Assembly: GCF_004365965.1 (NCBI RefSeq)
Contig: NZ_SOEB01000015.1
Span: 1 to 64,000, forward strand
DNA length: 64,000 nt
Direction of reading: 5' to 3'
DNA from: Rhodovulum visakhapatnamense
GTDB lineage: Bacteria > Pseudomonadota > Alphaproteobacteria > Rhodobacterales > Rhodobacteraceae
A program made the position numbers and the translations under genes. A model generated the notes under the pieces. It saw nothing but the letters and a program-made list of their open reading frames with translations. It searched no databases and was not told where the DNA came from. Below, in pieces: positions 29,154 to 38,970 of the stretch (its first letter is position 1; the number at the start of each line of letters is the position of its first letter).

Positions 29154-30346
29154 AGCCGCTGGAAGGTCTGCGCATCCTCGATCTGACCCGGGTCCTTGCA
29201 GGCCCCTTCGCGACCGCGATCCTTGCCGATCTGGGCGCCGAGGTGATCAAGATCGAGCCGCCCCGGGGCGACGAATACCGCCATATCGGCCCGTTCCGCG
29301 AAGGCGAATCCGCGCTGTTCTCGCTGACCAATCGCGGCAAGCACTCGGTGGTTCTGGACCTCAAGGCGCCCGAGGGGCAGGCGCTGGCGCGCCAGCTTGC
29401 CACCGGGTGCGACGTGGTGGTCGAGAATTTCCGCCCCGGCGTCGCCGCGCGGCTGGGGCTTGGCGCCGAGGATCTGCGCCGCGACAATCCCGGCCTCGTC
29501 CATTGCGCGATTTCGGGCTTCGGGCAGTCGGGCCCCGCGGCGGACCTGCCCGCCTATGACATCGTCGTGCAGGCGATGTCGGGCTGGATGGACGCGACCG
29601 GCGAGGAAGACGGCGCGCCGCTGAAGGTAGGCGAGGCGCTCGGCGATGTCGCGGCGGGGCTTTACGCCGTCATCGCGATCCTGGCAGCCCTTGTCGGCCG
29701 GGGCCGCAGCGGCAAGGGCGCGACGCTCGATGTCGCGATGCTCGATTGTCTGGTGGCGATGCTGCCGACCAGCCATGCGCTTCATCTTTACGCGAAGGCC
29801 CCGGTGGCCCGCGTCGGCAACCGCCACCCGTTCTCGACCCCGTTCGGCGCCTTCCGCACCGCAGATGGCCATGTGGTCATCGCCGTTCTCAGCCCGCGCC
29901 AGTTCGCGGGTCTCTGCGCCGCGATCGGAAGACCCGAGGCGGCCGAGGATCCGCGCTTTGCCACCGACGAACTGCGCACCGCGCATGAGCCCGAGATCCG
30001 CGCCATGATCGAGGCCTGGACCGGCCCCCGCCCCGCCGCCGATGCGGTCGCGGCGCTGTCGGCTGCCAAGGTGCCCGCCGCGCCGATCCTGACGCTGGCC
30101 GATCAGCTCGGCTCGGATCATGCCGCCGCGCGCGGGCTGGTAAGCGAGCTGCCCCATCCCCGGCTGGGCAAGGCCCCGGTGGTGGGCCAGCCGGTCCGCT
30201 TCGATGGCCAGGCGCCGCTGGCCGAAACCGGCGCGCCCGCACTGGGCAGCGGCACCCGCGCGGTGCTGGAAGGGCTCGGGCTCGATCGGGACCAGATCGC
30301 GGGGCTCGTGGCCGCCGGAATTGTCAGGGAGTATGAGGATGCGTGA
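29150..30346 (+). CDS. CaiB/BaiF family (family III) CoA transferase
   Basis: A 398-residue family III acyl-CoA transferase. Visible are the CoA-fold opening LRILDLTRVLAGPFATAILA, KIEPPRGDEYR, NRGKHSVVLDLK and the region GFGQSGPAADLPAYDIVVQ, whose Asp137 aligns with the catalytic Asp of formyl-CoA transferase. It starts with a GTG inside the hutG stop and overlaps the following dehydrogenase gene by eight bases. It is therefore embedded in, and coupled to, the hut operon. It is not a known step of histidine breakdown. Inference: it activates an imidazole carboxylate such as imidazolepropionate by CoA exchange with a product thioester. Confidence 0.88.
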   Translation: MKPLEGLRILDLTRVLAGPFATAILADLGAEVIKIEPPRGDEYRHIGPFREGESALFSLTNRGKHSVVLDLKAPEGQALARQLATGCDVVVENFRPGVAARLGLGAEDLRRDNPGLVHCAISGFGQSGPAADLPAYDIVVQAMSGWMDATGEEDGAPLKVGEALGDVAAGLYAVIAILAALVGRGRSGKGATLDVAMLDCLVAMLPTSHALHLYAKAPVARVGNRHPFSTPFGAFRTADGHVVIAVLSPRQFAGLCAAIGRPEAAEDPRFATDELRTAHEPEIRAMIEAWTGPRPAADAVAALSAAKVPAAPILTLADQLGSDHAAARGLVSELPHPRLGKAPVVGQPVRFDGQAPLAETGAPALGSGTRAVLEGLGLDRDQIAGLVAAGIVREYEDA

Positions 30347-31481
30347 GTTCGACCATCTGCTGAGCGCCGAGGAATGCCAGTTCCTCGACATGCTGGAGAG
30401 GTTCGCCGCCGAGGTGCTGACCCCGCAGGCGGCCGAAACCGACCGCACGGGCGCCTTTGTCCATGCCCAGCTGGCGGCCCTGGCCGAGACCGGCATGATG
30501 GGCGCGAACCTGCCCGAGCGCTGGGGCGGTTCAGACATCTCGGCGCATGCGCTGTTCGAGGCGGTCGCGGCGGTCGCGGGCGGCTGCGGCTCGACCGTCT
30601 CGGCGCTGACCGCGCATTTCCTCGCGACCGACAGCCTGTTGCTGGGCGGCGATGACGCGATCCGCGCGCGCTTCCTGCCGGCGGCGGCCGAGGGCCGGAT
30701 GCTGGGCGCCTTCGGGCTGACCGAACCCAATGCGGGCTCGGACCCGGCCGACATGCGCACCCGCGCCACAAGGGACGGCGAGAGCTGGCATATCAAGGGC
30801 CGGAAATGCTTCATCTCGAATGGCGGCGTTGCCGATTTCGTCGTCGTCTTCTGCGTGACCGACCCTGAGGCGGGCCATCGCGGGATCTCGGCCTTCGTGG
30901 TCGAGAAGGGCACGCCGGGTCTCGTGCCCGGCCGGGTCGAGCAGACCATGGGTCTGAAGGGCGGCCATGTCTGGGAGCTCGATCTCGACGTGACCGTGCC
31001 CGATGCCAACCGCGTCGGCCCCGAGGGCTCGGGTTTCAAGACCGCGATGAAGGTGCTCGACAATGGCCGGACCGAGGTCGCGGCCATGGCCGTGGGCATC
31101 GCCCGGGCGGCCCTGTCCGAGGCCCGCGACTGGGCCAAATCCCGCATCATCGGCGGCGAGCCGCTCGCCAATCGGCAGGGCATCCAGTGGATGCTGGCCG
31201 ACATGGCGACCGAACTGTCCGCAGCCGAGCTTCTGGGCCATGAGGCCGCGCGGCAGCGGCAGGCGGGGCTGCGCTTCACCACCGCCGCCTCGAAGGCCAA
31301 GCTCTACGCTTCCGAGGCCGCGGGCCGGATCGCCGATACCGCGCTCCAGATCCATGGCGGCTACGGCTACACCCACGATTTCCCGCTCGAACGCCATGCC
31401 CGCGACCTGCGCATCATGCGCATCTATGAGGGCTCGTCCGAGATCCAGCGCAACATCATTGCCGGCCGTCTTCTGGCCTGA
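30339..31481 (+). CDS. Acyl-CoA dehydrogenase within the hut operon
   Basis: A 380-residue flavoprotein of the short/branched-chain acyl-CoA dehydrogenase type. It has FAD-site blocks GAFGLTEPNAGSDPADMRT and WHIKGRKCFISNGGVADF, the helix QIHGGYGYTHDFPLER, and the catalytic base Glu364 in IYEGSSEIQRN. Start: the second ATG, seven bases after AGGGAG; it overlaps the CoA-transferase gene. hutU follows 21 bases later. The acyl substrate is unknown. With the CoA transferase it could desaturate imidazolepropionyl-CoA to urocanyl-CoA, the three-carbon side chain being the right size for this class. Confidence 0.9.
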   Translation: MREFDHLLSAEECQFLDMLERFAAEVLTPQAAETDRTGAFVHAQLAALAETGMMGANLPERWGGSDISAHALFEAVAAVAGGCGSTVSALTAHFLATDSLLLGGDDAIRARFLPAAAEGRMLGAFGLTEPNAGSDPADMRTRATRDGESWHIKGRKCFISNGGVADFVVVFCVTDPEAGHRGISAFVVEKGTPGLVPGRVEQTMGLKGGHVWELDLDVTVPDANRVGPEGSGFKTAMKVLDNGRTEVAAMAVGIARAALSEARDWAKSRIIGGEPLANRQGIQWMLADMATELSAAELLGHEAARQRQAGLRFTTAASKAKLYASEAAGRIADTALQIHGGYGYTHDFPLERHARDLRIMRIYEGSSEIQRNIIAGRLLA

Positions 31482-31502
31482 GCTTCCGAAAGGACCCGAT
31501 CC

Positions 31503-33197
31503 ATGACCGATCCGCGCCACAACACCCGTGACATCTTCCCGCCGACGGGCCCCGAGATCACCGCGAAAAGCTGGCAGACCGAGGCGCCGATGCGGATGCT
31601 GATGAACAACCTGCATCCCGACGTGGCCGAGAACCCGCATGAGCTGGTCGTCTATGGCGGCATCGGCCGCGCGGCACGCACCTGGCAGGATTTCGACCTG
31701 ATGGTCGAGACGCTGAAAACGCTTGAAGGCGACCAGACCATGCTGGTGCAGTCGGGCAAGCCCGTGGGCGTCTTCCGCACCTATCGCGACGCCCCGCGCG
31801 TGCTGATCGCCAATTCGAACCTCGTGCCGCACTGGGCCACCTGGGAGCATTTCAACGAGCTCGACCGCAAGGGCCTGGCGATGTACGGCCAGATGACCGC
31901 CGGGTCCTGGATCTATATCGGCGCGCAGGGCATCGTGCAGGGCACCTACGAGACCTTCGCCGAGGCCGGGCGTCAGCATTATGACGGCAATCTCAGGGGC
32001 AAGTGGATCCTGACCGGCGGCCTTGGCGGCATGGGCGGCGCGCAGCCGCTGGCCGCGGTGATGGCGGGCGCCTGCTGCCTGGCCGTCGAATGCGACGAGG
32101 ATCATGCCGATTTCCGCATCCGCACCCGTTATTGCGACGAGAAGACCCACAGCCTCGACGAGGCGCTGGCGATGATCGGGCGCTGGACCGAGGCCGGAGA
32201 GGCCAAGTCGGTCGCGCTGATCGGCAATGCCGCCGATGTCTTCCCCGAGATCCTGCGCCGGATGCAGGCGGGCGAGCCGCTGCCGAACGGGCGGCCCGAC
32301 ATCGTCACCGACCAGACCTCGGCCCATGACCCGTTCCACGGCTATCTGCCGAAAGGCTGGACCGTGGCCGAATGGCGCGCCCGGCAGGAGAGCGATCCCA
32401 AGGGCGTCGCGACGGCCGCCCGGGCCAGCATGAAGGACCATGTCGCGGCGATGGTGGGCTTCTGGAATGCGGGCATCCCGACCCTCGATTACGGCAACAA
32501 CATCCGCCAGATGGCGCTGGAAGAGGGGCTCGAGGATGCCTTCGCCTTCCCGGGCTTCGTGCCGGCCTATATCCGGCCGCTGTTCTGCCGGGGCGTGGGC
32601 CCGTTCCGCTGGGCCGCCCTGTCGGGCGATCCCGAGGATATCTACAAGACCGATGCGAAGATGAAGGAGCTGTTCCCCGAGAATGCCGGGCTGAATCGCT
32701 GGCTTGACATGGCGCGCGAACGGATCGCCTTCCAGGGCCTGCCCGCGCGGATCATGTGGATTGGGCTGGGCGACCGCCACCGGGCCGGGCTTGCGATCAA
32801 CGAGATGGTGCGTAACGGCGAGCTGAAAGCCCCCGTCGTGATCGGCCGCGACCATCTGGACAGCGGCTCTGTCGCCTCGCCCAACCGCGAGACCGAGGCG
32901 ATGAAGGACGGGTCCGACGCGGTCAGCGACTGGCCTCTCCTGAATGCGCTTCTGAACACCGCCTCGGGCGCGACCTGGGTGTCGCTGCACCATGGCGGCG
33001 GCGTCGGCATGGGGTTCAGCCAGCATGCGGGCATGGTGATCTGCTGCGATGGCACGGAAGAGGCCGACCGCAGGCTTGAACGCGTGCTTTGGAACGACCC
33101 CGCAACCGGCGTCATGCGCCATGCCGATGCGGGCTACGAAATCGCGATAGACTGCGCGCGCGAGCACGGGCTGACCCTGCCGGGCATCCTCAAATGA
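31503..33197 (+). CDS. hutU: Urocanate hydratase
   Basis: A 564-residue urocanase, family length about 555-570, hydrating urocanate to imidazolonepropionate with tightly bound NAD. Seen: dinucleotide loop [15 protein letters not shown] (about 169-183), [18 protein letters not shown], and the C-terminal block [13 protein letters not shown]. The urocanase signature, normally [10 protein letters not shown], reads [10 protein letters not shown] here, so Met418 replaces the cysteine regarded as catalytically important in Pseudomonas (Cys410). This is direct from the DNA (codon ATG). The rest of the protein looks intact. AAGGA precedes the ATG; the stop overlaps hutD (ATGA). Confidence 0.95.
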   Translation: MTDPRHNTRDIFPPTGPEITAKSWQTEAPMRMLMNNLHPDVAENPHELVVYGGIGRAARTWQDFDLMVETLKTLEGDQTMLVQSGKPVGVFRTYRDAPRVLIANSNLVPHWATWEHFNELDRKGLAMYGQMTAGSWIYIGAQGIVQGTYETFAEAGRQHYDGNLRGKWILTGGLGGMGGAQPLAAVMAGACCLAVECDEDHADFRIRTRYCDEKTHSLDEALAMIGRWTEAGEAKSVALIGNAADVFPEILRRMQAGEPLPNGRPDIVTDQTSAHDPFHGYLPKGWTVAEWRARQESDPKGVATAARASMKDHVAAMVGFWNAGIPTLDYGNNIRQMALEEGLEDAFAFPGFVPAYIRPLFCRGVGPFRWAALSGDPEDIYKTDAKMKELFPENAGLNRWLDMARERIAFQGLPARIMWIGLGDRHRAGLAINEMVRNGELKAPVVIGRDHLDSGSVASPNRETEAMKDGSDAVSDWPLLNALLNTASGATWVSLHHGGGVGMGFSQHAGMVICCDGTEEADRRLERVLWNDPATGVMRHADAGYEIAIDCAREHGLTLPGILK

Positions 33198-33742
33198 GGC
33201 TGATCCGCCGCAGCGATCTGACGCCCGCGCCCTGGAAGAACGGGGGCGGGCTGACCTGGGAACTGGCGGCCTTCCCCGAAGGCGCGGGCTTTCCGGACAT
33301 GCTGTGGCGGATGAGCCTGGCCGAGGTCGCCTCTGACGGCCCGTTCTCGGCCTTTCCCGGCATCGACCGCACCCTGACGGTGCTGGCGGGCCGGGGCATG
33401 CGCCTCGATTTCGGCGGGGGCAGCGTGGACCTGAGCGAAGACTCGGGCCCGCTGTCCTTCCCGGGCGAGGCGCCGGTGACGGCCCGGCTGGGCGCCGGAT
33501 CGATCCTCGATTTCAACGTCATGACCCGGCGCGGCCGGGCCGCGCATGCGGTTATTGCCGTTTCGGCAGGCGTTCCGGCCCCGCCGGACACGCGGGCGTT
33601 GATCGCACGGCAAAAGCCCGTGGCGGTCGCCGGTTTTGCCCTTGCACCCGGCGAGGCGCTCATGTCCGATCCGGGACGGGACCTGGGCGGCACTGCCGGA
33701 GACGGGCCGATGCTTGCCATCTGCCTGCGCATGACGCCATGA
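33194..33742 (+). CDS. hutD: HutD family protein
   Basis: A 182-residue cupin-like protein of the HutD/Ves family. The conserved opening [18 protein letters not shown] and [18 protein letters not shown] are visible. In Pseudomonas HutD is not an enzyme of the pathway; it is proposed to limit hut expression, possibly by binding a pathway intermediate. It overlaps hutU by four bases and is the last pathway-linked gene before the transporter, about 100 bases away. Confidence 0.88.
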   Translation: MRLIRRSDLTPAPWKNGGGLTWELAAFPEGAGFPDMLWRMSLAEVASDGPFSAFPGIDRTLTVLAGRGMRLDFGGGSVDLSEDSGPLSFPGEAPVTARLGAGSILDFNVMTRRGRAAHAVIAVSAGVPAPPDTRALIARQKPVAVAGFALAPGEALMSDPGRDLGGTAGDGPMLAICLRMTP

Positions 33743-33843
33743 ACCGCCCGGTGCCGGTCGATCCGGCGCCGGGCCAGACCTTTCCGGCGCCCTCGGGGCG
33801 GGACGCCGGCCAACACGACCAGCCCCGCCAACAGGAGAGAAAC

Positions 33844-34656
33844 ATGACGCTTCGTCTTTCGCTGAAATCCGCGCTTTTCGGGCTCAGCGCCCTGACTCTG
33901 ACCGCTTCCGGCGCGCTGGCCGACCAGCTGTCCGACATCAAGGCCGCGGGCAAGATCGTCGCCGCGACCGAGATGCACTATGCCCCCTTCGACATGCTGG
34001 AGAAGGGCGAATATGTGGGCTTCGACCGCGACCTCTTCGACGAGATCGCCAAGGAGCTGGGCGTCACCCCCGAATATCAGGACCTGCCCTGGACTTCGAT
34101 CCTGCCGGGCCTCGAGGTCAGCAAGTTCGACTTCGTTCTGGCCCCGGTGACGATGACGGCCGAGCGCGCCGAGCGCTACGCCTTCACCCTGCCGATCTCG
34201 GATTCCACCGTGGCCTTCGTGCAGCGCACCGGCGGCGACATGACCGCGCCCGAAGATGCCAAGGGCAAGACCGTCGGCGTGCAGAAGGGCACCGCCCAGC
34301 AGGCCCAGCTCGAGGCCTATGGCGAAAAGATCGGCGGCATCAAGATCAAGGAATACGGCACTCCCGACGAGGCCTATGCCGACCTGATGACCGGCCGTCT
34401 CGACGCGGTGGCGGGCTCGGCGCCGCTGCTCGACTATCTCGCCAAGACCCGGCCCGAACAGTTCTCGGTCGTCAAGCCGCCCTTCGGCAAGCCCACCTAT
34501 TTCGCCTGGGTCGCGCGCAAGGGCGAGGGCGACACGCTGGTCGCTGCGATCAACGAGGCGCTGATCAAGATCCAGGATGACGGCCGGATGGCCGCGCTGC
34601 AGGAGAAATGGTTCGGCGCCGCGACCGAGCTGCCGCAGGAAATGCCCGAGCTCTGA
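33844..34656 (+). CDS. Polar amino-acid ABC transporter, substrate-binding protein (hut-linked)
   Basis: A 270-residue SBP_bac_3 (cluster F) protein. Signal peptide about residues 1-26, cleavage after SGALA. Typical blocks are YAPFDMLEKGEYVGFDRDLF, GVQKGTAQQAQLEAYG and DAVAGSAPLLDYL. AGGAGA lies four bases before the ATG. Being directly downstream of hutD, it probably imports histidine, urocanate or a related imidazole acid; ligand specificity cannot be read reliably from the sequence. Confidence 0.9.
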   Translation: MTLRLSLKSALFGLSALTLTASGALADQLSDIKAAGKIVAATEMHYAPFDMLEKGEYVGFDRDLFDEIAKELGVTPEYQDLPWTSILPGLEVSKFDFVLAPVTMTAERAERYAFTLPISDSTVAFVQRTGGDMTAPEDAKGKTVGVQKGTAQQAQLEAYGEKIGGIKIKEYGTPDEAYADLMTGRLDAVAGSAPLLDYLAKTRPEQFSVVKPPFGKPTYFAWVARKGEGDTLVAAINEALIKIQDDGRMAALQEKWFGAATELPQEMPEL

Positions 34657-34666
34657 CGCGACCGAT

Positions 34667-34691
34667 GCGGGCCGGATCGCCTCCGGCCCGC
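34667..34691 (+). other. Intercistronic hairpin after the hut-linked binding-protein gene
   Basis: A perfect 9-bp stem (GCGGGCCGG / CCGGCCCGC) with a seven-base loop starts 11 bases after the stop codon. There is no T-tract. Like the stems after choX and teaA it may stabilise the upstream message and lower permease expression. Confidence 0.5.
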
Positions 34692-34716
34692 CCACAAGCC
34701 AGGGAGCGGGCCGTCC

Positions 34717-35364
34717 GTGTTTTCCTTTCAGACCATCGTCGAAAACCTGCCGACGCTTTTGGGCGCCGCGCGCTACACGCTGCTGATATCGGTCCTGGGC
34801 TGTGCACAGGGGCTGATCCTCGGCGCGCTTCTGTGCGCGGCGGCGCTGTCGAAACGGACCGCGCTGCGGCGGGCCGCCGGGCTTTACGTCAGCTTCTTTC
34901 GCGGCGTACCGCTGCTGATCCAGCTGCTCGTGGCCTATTACCTGCTGCCGGTCGTCGGCATCAACGTGCCGCCTCTGGCCGCTGCCGTGCTGACCGTCGG
35001 TCTGTGCGCTGCCGCTTACCTCTCCGAGGTGCTGCGCGGCTCGATCAACGCCATTCCGAAGGGCCAGGCCGAGGCCGCGCTGGCCATCGGCATGAGCCCG
35101 GGCGATCTCTGGGTCCGGGTCTTGTTGCCGCAGGCGCTCAAGATCGGCCTGCCCGCCATCGTCAACGAGCTGATCCTGCTGGTGAAGGCCAGTTCGCTGG
35201 TGACCGTCGTCGGCATCGTCGAGATCACCCGGATGAGCCAGTCGATCGCCTCCTCGACCTATCGCTATCTCGAGATCTACCTCGCCGCCGCCTTCCTTTA
35301 TCTCGCGATCAACCTGGTGATCGCCGCGGCCGGGCGGCTTCTGGAACGGAGGCTGACGGTCTGA
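34717..35364 (+). CDS. Amino-acid ABC transporter permease 1 (HisM/HisQ type)
   Basis: A 215-residue permease with about five membrane segments. The family loop is AYLSEVLRGSINAIPKGQAEAALAIGMSPG. The start is GTG with AGGGAG ten bases upstream. The stop overlaps the second permease start by one base (TGATG). The two permeases would form a heterodimer serving the upstream binding protein. Confidence 0.9.
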   Translation: MFSFQTIVENLPTLLGAARYTLLISVLGCAQGLILGALLCAAALSKRTALRRAAGLYVSFFRGVPLLIQLLVAYYLLPVVGINVPPLAAAVLTVGLCAAAYLSEVLRGSINAIPKGQAEAALAIGMSPGDLWVRVLLPQALKIGLPAIVNELILLVKASSLVTVVGIVEITRMSQSIASSTYRYLEIYLAAAFLYLAINLVIAAAGRLLERRLTV

Positions 35365-36026
35365 TGCTGGAGATGCTGCACCGCTACGGCCCCGACCTGC
35401 TGACCGGCTTCGGGCTGACGCTTCTGACCTGGGTGCTGGGCACCGTGGGCGGGCTCGTGCTGGGGTTCTTCCTCGAAATGGCCCGACGCTTCGGGCCTCG
35501 GTTCTGGATCGGCTGGCCGATCCGGGCCTATGTCGAATTCATCCGCGGCACGCCCTTCCTCGTCCAGCTTTTCGTGCTGTACTATGGCGGGCCGCTGATC
35601 GGGCTGAGGCTCGACGCGCTGCCCGCGGGCGTGCTTGGGCTGTCGCTTTACGGCGCCGCCTATTTCACCGAGATCCTGCGCGCGGGCTTCGATGCCGTGC
35701 CCAAGGGCCAGATCGAGGCCGCCCGTGCCATCGGCCTGCCCGGGCGCACCATCGTCTGGCGCATCATGCTGCCGGTGATGATGGTCTCGGCCCTGCCCGC
35801 GCTGGTGAATTTCGCGATCATCCTGACCAAGGAAACCGTCATCCTGTCGATGATCACCGTGCCCGAGATCATGTTCCAGACCCAGACCATGATGAGCGAG
35901 ACCTTCGCCTTCGTGCTGCCGATCCTGATCCTCGCGCTGTTCTTCTGGGGCTTCGTCGAGGTCATCTCGCGGTTCGGCCGCCGCCTCGAACGCCGCTTCA
36001 CCCACTATCTTCTCGAAGAAAGCTGA
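35364..36026 (+). CDS. Amino-acid ABC transporter permease 2 (HisM/HisQ type)
   Basis: A 220-residue permease, paralogous to the preceding gene, with about five membrane segments. EAA loop: EILRAGFDAVPKGQIEAARA followed by IGLPGRTI. The C-terminus is basic (RRLERRFTHYLLEES). Three bases separate it from the ATPase gene, so all three are one transcription unit. Confidence 0.9.
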   Translation: MLEMLHRYGPDLLTGFGLTLLTWVLGTVGGLVLGFFLEMARRFGPRFWIGWPIRAYVEFIRGTPFLVQLFVLYYGGPLIGLRLDALPAGVLGLSLYGAAYFTEILRAGFDAVPKGQIEAARAIGLPGRTIVWRIMLPVMMVSALPALVNFAIILTKETVILSMITVPEIMFQTQTMMSETFAFVLPILILALFFWGFVEVISRFGRRLERRFTHYLLEES

Positions 36027-36029
36027 CCG

Positions 36030-36830
<801 letters not shown>

Positions 36831-36835
36831 GGGCA

Positions 36836-36859
36836 GAGGCGCCGGGACGGCGGCGCCTC
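36836..36859. terminator. Candidate bidirectional hairpin between convergent genes
   Basis: Perfect 8-bp arms GAGGCGCC / GGCGCCTC with an eight-base loop lie between the ABC ATPase stop and the stop of the RTX gene on the other strand. The position suits a shared terminator, but neither side has a T-tract, so the call is tentative. Confidence 0.45.
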
Positions 36860-38171
36860 AGAGGAAGACCATCTGGGTTTCCAGCATGTCGCCAAGGGCG
36901 TGGCCGGTCACTCCCAGAAAGAAGAGTCCGTTCTCCTCGCCCAGATCGAGATAGCTGCCGACCGGCGTCGCGGTGATCCGTGCCCCAAGATCGGCGGCAT
37001 CGAAACGGCCCAATCCGCTGATCCCCTGCTGGATATGCAGCCGGTCGGCGGGGCCGAAATCGGCAATGGTGTCGCCCCCGGAGGCCCCGCGAAACTCGAA
37101 GATATCGGCGCCGGGACCGCCGATCAGCAGGTCGCGCCCGGCGCCACCGTTCAGCCGGTCGTCGCCGAAGCCCCCCGACAGCAGGTCGTCGCCGCGCCCG
37201 CCATGGATCCAGTCATTGCCCGCCCCGCCATGGATCTGGTCGTTGCCGCGCCCGAAGTCGTCGATGGCGGCCACGAAATCGTCGCCCGCGCCCGGATCGA
37301 CCCAGTCATTGCCGGACCCGGCCATGATCTGGTCGCTGCCATTGCCGCCGTAAATGACGTCGCGATCGGCCCCGCCGTCGATCGCATCATCGCCGTTTCC
37401 CGCCTCGATCCGGTCCTCGCCCGCACCGCCCTCCAGCGTGTCGTCGCCCAGATTGCCGCTGAGCGTGTCGCGCCCGTCGCCGCCGACCAGCCGGTCTTTG
37501 CCATTGTCGCCGGTCAGCCGGTCGTCGCCCGCGCCCCCCTCCAGCCGATCGTCGCCGTCCCAGCCGCGCAGCACATCGTTGCCCGCATCGCCGTCAAGCC
37601 GGTCATCGCCATAGGAACTCTCCAGCGTGTCGTTGCCCGCGCCCCCGAAAAGCACATCGCCTGCGGCAAGCTTGCCCGCGCGGAAGGCGGCCCAGTCGCT
37701 GATGCCCGGGTCACGCTGCGACCCGAAGCGGGTATCGAGCACGTCGTCGCCGTCGCCGCCGCTCAGCAGGTTGGACCCGGCCCCGCCGACCAGAAGATCG
37801 TTGCCGCCGCCCCCGAACAGAACATCGTCACCGTCGCCGCCATAAAGCACGTCATCGTCGTCCCCGCCGACCAGGGTGTCGTCGCCTCCCATCCCGCAGA
37901 TCCGGTCGCGGTCGCCATTGCCGAACAGCGCATCAGCGCCCCAGCCACCGGTGATCGTGTCATCGCCGTCGTTCATCCAGGCAAAGTACGCCGGGAAATA
38001 GGCGTTGGGGATCACGTGGAAATTGTTGGGCCCGTCGTAACCCACGCTGAATGCCCCGGTTTCGGCAAGCTGGACGGGCGCCGTGGGCAAGGACCGGCCG
38101 ATGGCGCGGAATTCGGCCGCAAGCTCGGCCAGAAGATAGGGATGGTCCTTGTCGGATCGGAAATATGCCAT
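36858..38171 (-). CDS. RTX (hemolysin-type) calcium-binding repeat protein
   Basis: A 437-residue acidic protein. Residues 1-66 are a unique head (PNNFHVIPNAYFPAYFAWM). Residues about 68-360 are GGxGxDxUx nonapeptide repeats that would fold as calcium-filled parallel beta rolls, broken once near 145-172 (RFGSQRDPGISDWAAFRAGK). The C-terminal 75 residues (GADIFEFRGASGGDTIADFG onward) resemble the M10/serralysin-type end domain, consistent with type I secretion without a signal peptide. No protease, lipase or other catalytic motif is present, and no type I secretion genes are adjacent. Could be a surface or extracellular structural protein; function unknown. Confidence 0.85.
   Translation of the reverse strand: MAYFRSDKDHPYLLAELAAEFRAIGRSLPTAPVQLAETGAFSVGYDGPNNFHVIPNAYFPAYFAWMNDGDDTITGGWGADALFGNGDRDRICGMGGDDTLVGGDDDDVLYGGDGDDVLFGGGGNDLLVGGAGSNLLSGGDGDDVLDTRFGSQRDPGISDWAAFRAGKLAAGDVLFGGAGNDTLESSYGDDRLDGDAGNDVLRGWDGDDRLEGGAGDDRLTGDNGKDRLVGGDGRDTLSGNLGDDTLEGGAGEDRIEAGNGDDAIDGGADRDVIYGGNGSDQIMAGSGNDWVDPGAGDDFVAAIDDFGRGNDQIHGGAGNDWIHGGRGDDLLSGGFGDDRLNGGAGRDLLIGGPGADIFEFRGASGGDTIADFGPADRLHIQQGISGLGRFDAADLGARITATPVGSYLDLGEENGLFFLGVTGHALGDMLETQMVFL
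37092..37970 (-). repeat. RTX nonapeptide repeat region (coding)
   Basis: Degenerate 27-base units encode GGxGxDxUx repeats, over 20 copies in two blocks. At DNA level the region is rich in GTCGTCGCC-like words on the plus strand, which could misalign or recombine. Confidence 0.8.
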
Positions 38172-38431
38172 GGTCTGCCCTTCGGCCCGGATGTTGCGCG
38201 AAAAGGCCCCCGCCCCCGCTGACGACCCGGGCGGCAGATGTCGTCAATAAAGCTTGCCGTTTGATTAAGGCCGCTGCCGCGATGCAGCAAGGAATGCGGC
38301 GAATTCTTGAAAACCATGCCCGAAGCGGGACCTCGCCGCGCCGGAACGATGCCTGAGCCATGTCTCGCCCCCATCCCGACCAGGAATGGGACCGGCGCGG
38401 TCAAAGCGGTCCGGGCCGGTCGCCCTCAGCG

Positions 38432-38776
38432 TCAGTCGGCGGTCCCGTCGCCTTGGGGGCGCGGGCGGCGCATCGGCGGGTCGGTCTGCGGCTTGCCCGA
38501 CCAGGGCTGCGGATATTCCAGCCAGCGCTGGATGAAGCCCCAGGACTGCCGGTAGCCGTCATGGGGCAAGGTGCAGGCCGAACAGTCCTTGCGGGTCAGC
38601 CCGTTGGCATCGGTGTAGACCTGATACGGCCCGGGGCATTCATAGGCGATCAGCGGGCAGTAGCAGAACAGGCAGTTGAACTCGCGCTCGACGCCCGGAT
38701 GGCAGGGCAGGAACGGGCATTGGGTATTGGTGAAGCCCTTGAAGGCCTCGTTCGAGGTCAGATCCTTGGGTTGCAC
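38432..38776 (-). CDS. Cysteine-rich small-domain protein under B12 riboswitch
   Basis: A 114-residue protein with eight cysteines in a compact pattern: CPFLPCHPGVEREFNCLFCY, then CPLIAYECPGPY and KDCSACTLPHDGY. This matches the small cysteine-rich domain (Pfam PF04071 type) found near cobalamin genes and thought to bind metal; its function is not established. The start is a GTG seven bases after AAGGAG. A cobalamin riboswitch lies about 200 bases upstream in the same orientation, so expression should fall when B12 is plentiful. No other cobalamin gene is nearby. The last 20 residues are basic and Pro-rich. Confidence 0.85.
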   Translation of the reverse strand: MQPKDLTSNEAFKGFTNTQCPFLPCHPGVEREFNCLFCYCPLIAYECPGPYQVYTDANGLTRKDCSACTLPHDGYRQSWGFIQRWLEYPQPWSGKPQTDPPMRRPRPQGDGTAD

Positions 38777-38970
38777 GGCGCAACTCCTTCCGGTCGGCAC
38801 CCCTGGCCGGGCCCGCCCCGGGCCGGTCAGGGACAAGGTGAAGGCCGCGCCCCATATCGCAGGCGAACCGCGGCCGCTGGCCCCGAGGGCATCTGCGGGC
38901 CGACAGGCAGGGGGCGCATGGCACATGCGCCCGGCCTCCGGACCCGCCGCCCGGGGGCGGTTCGGCGCGC

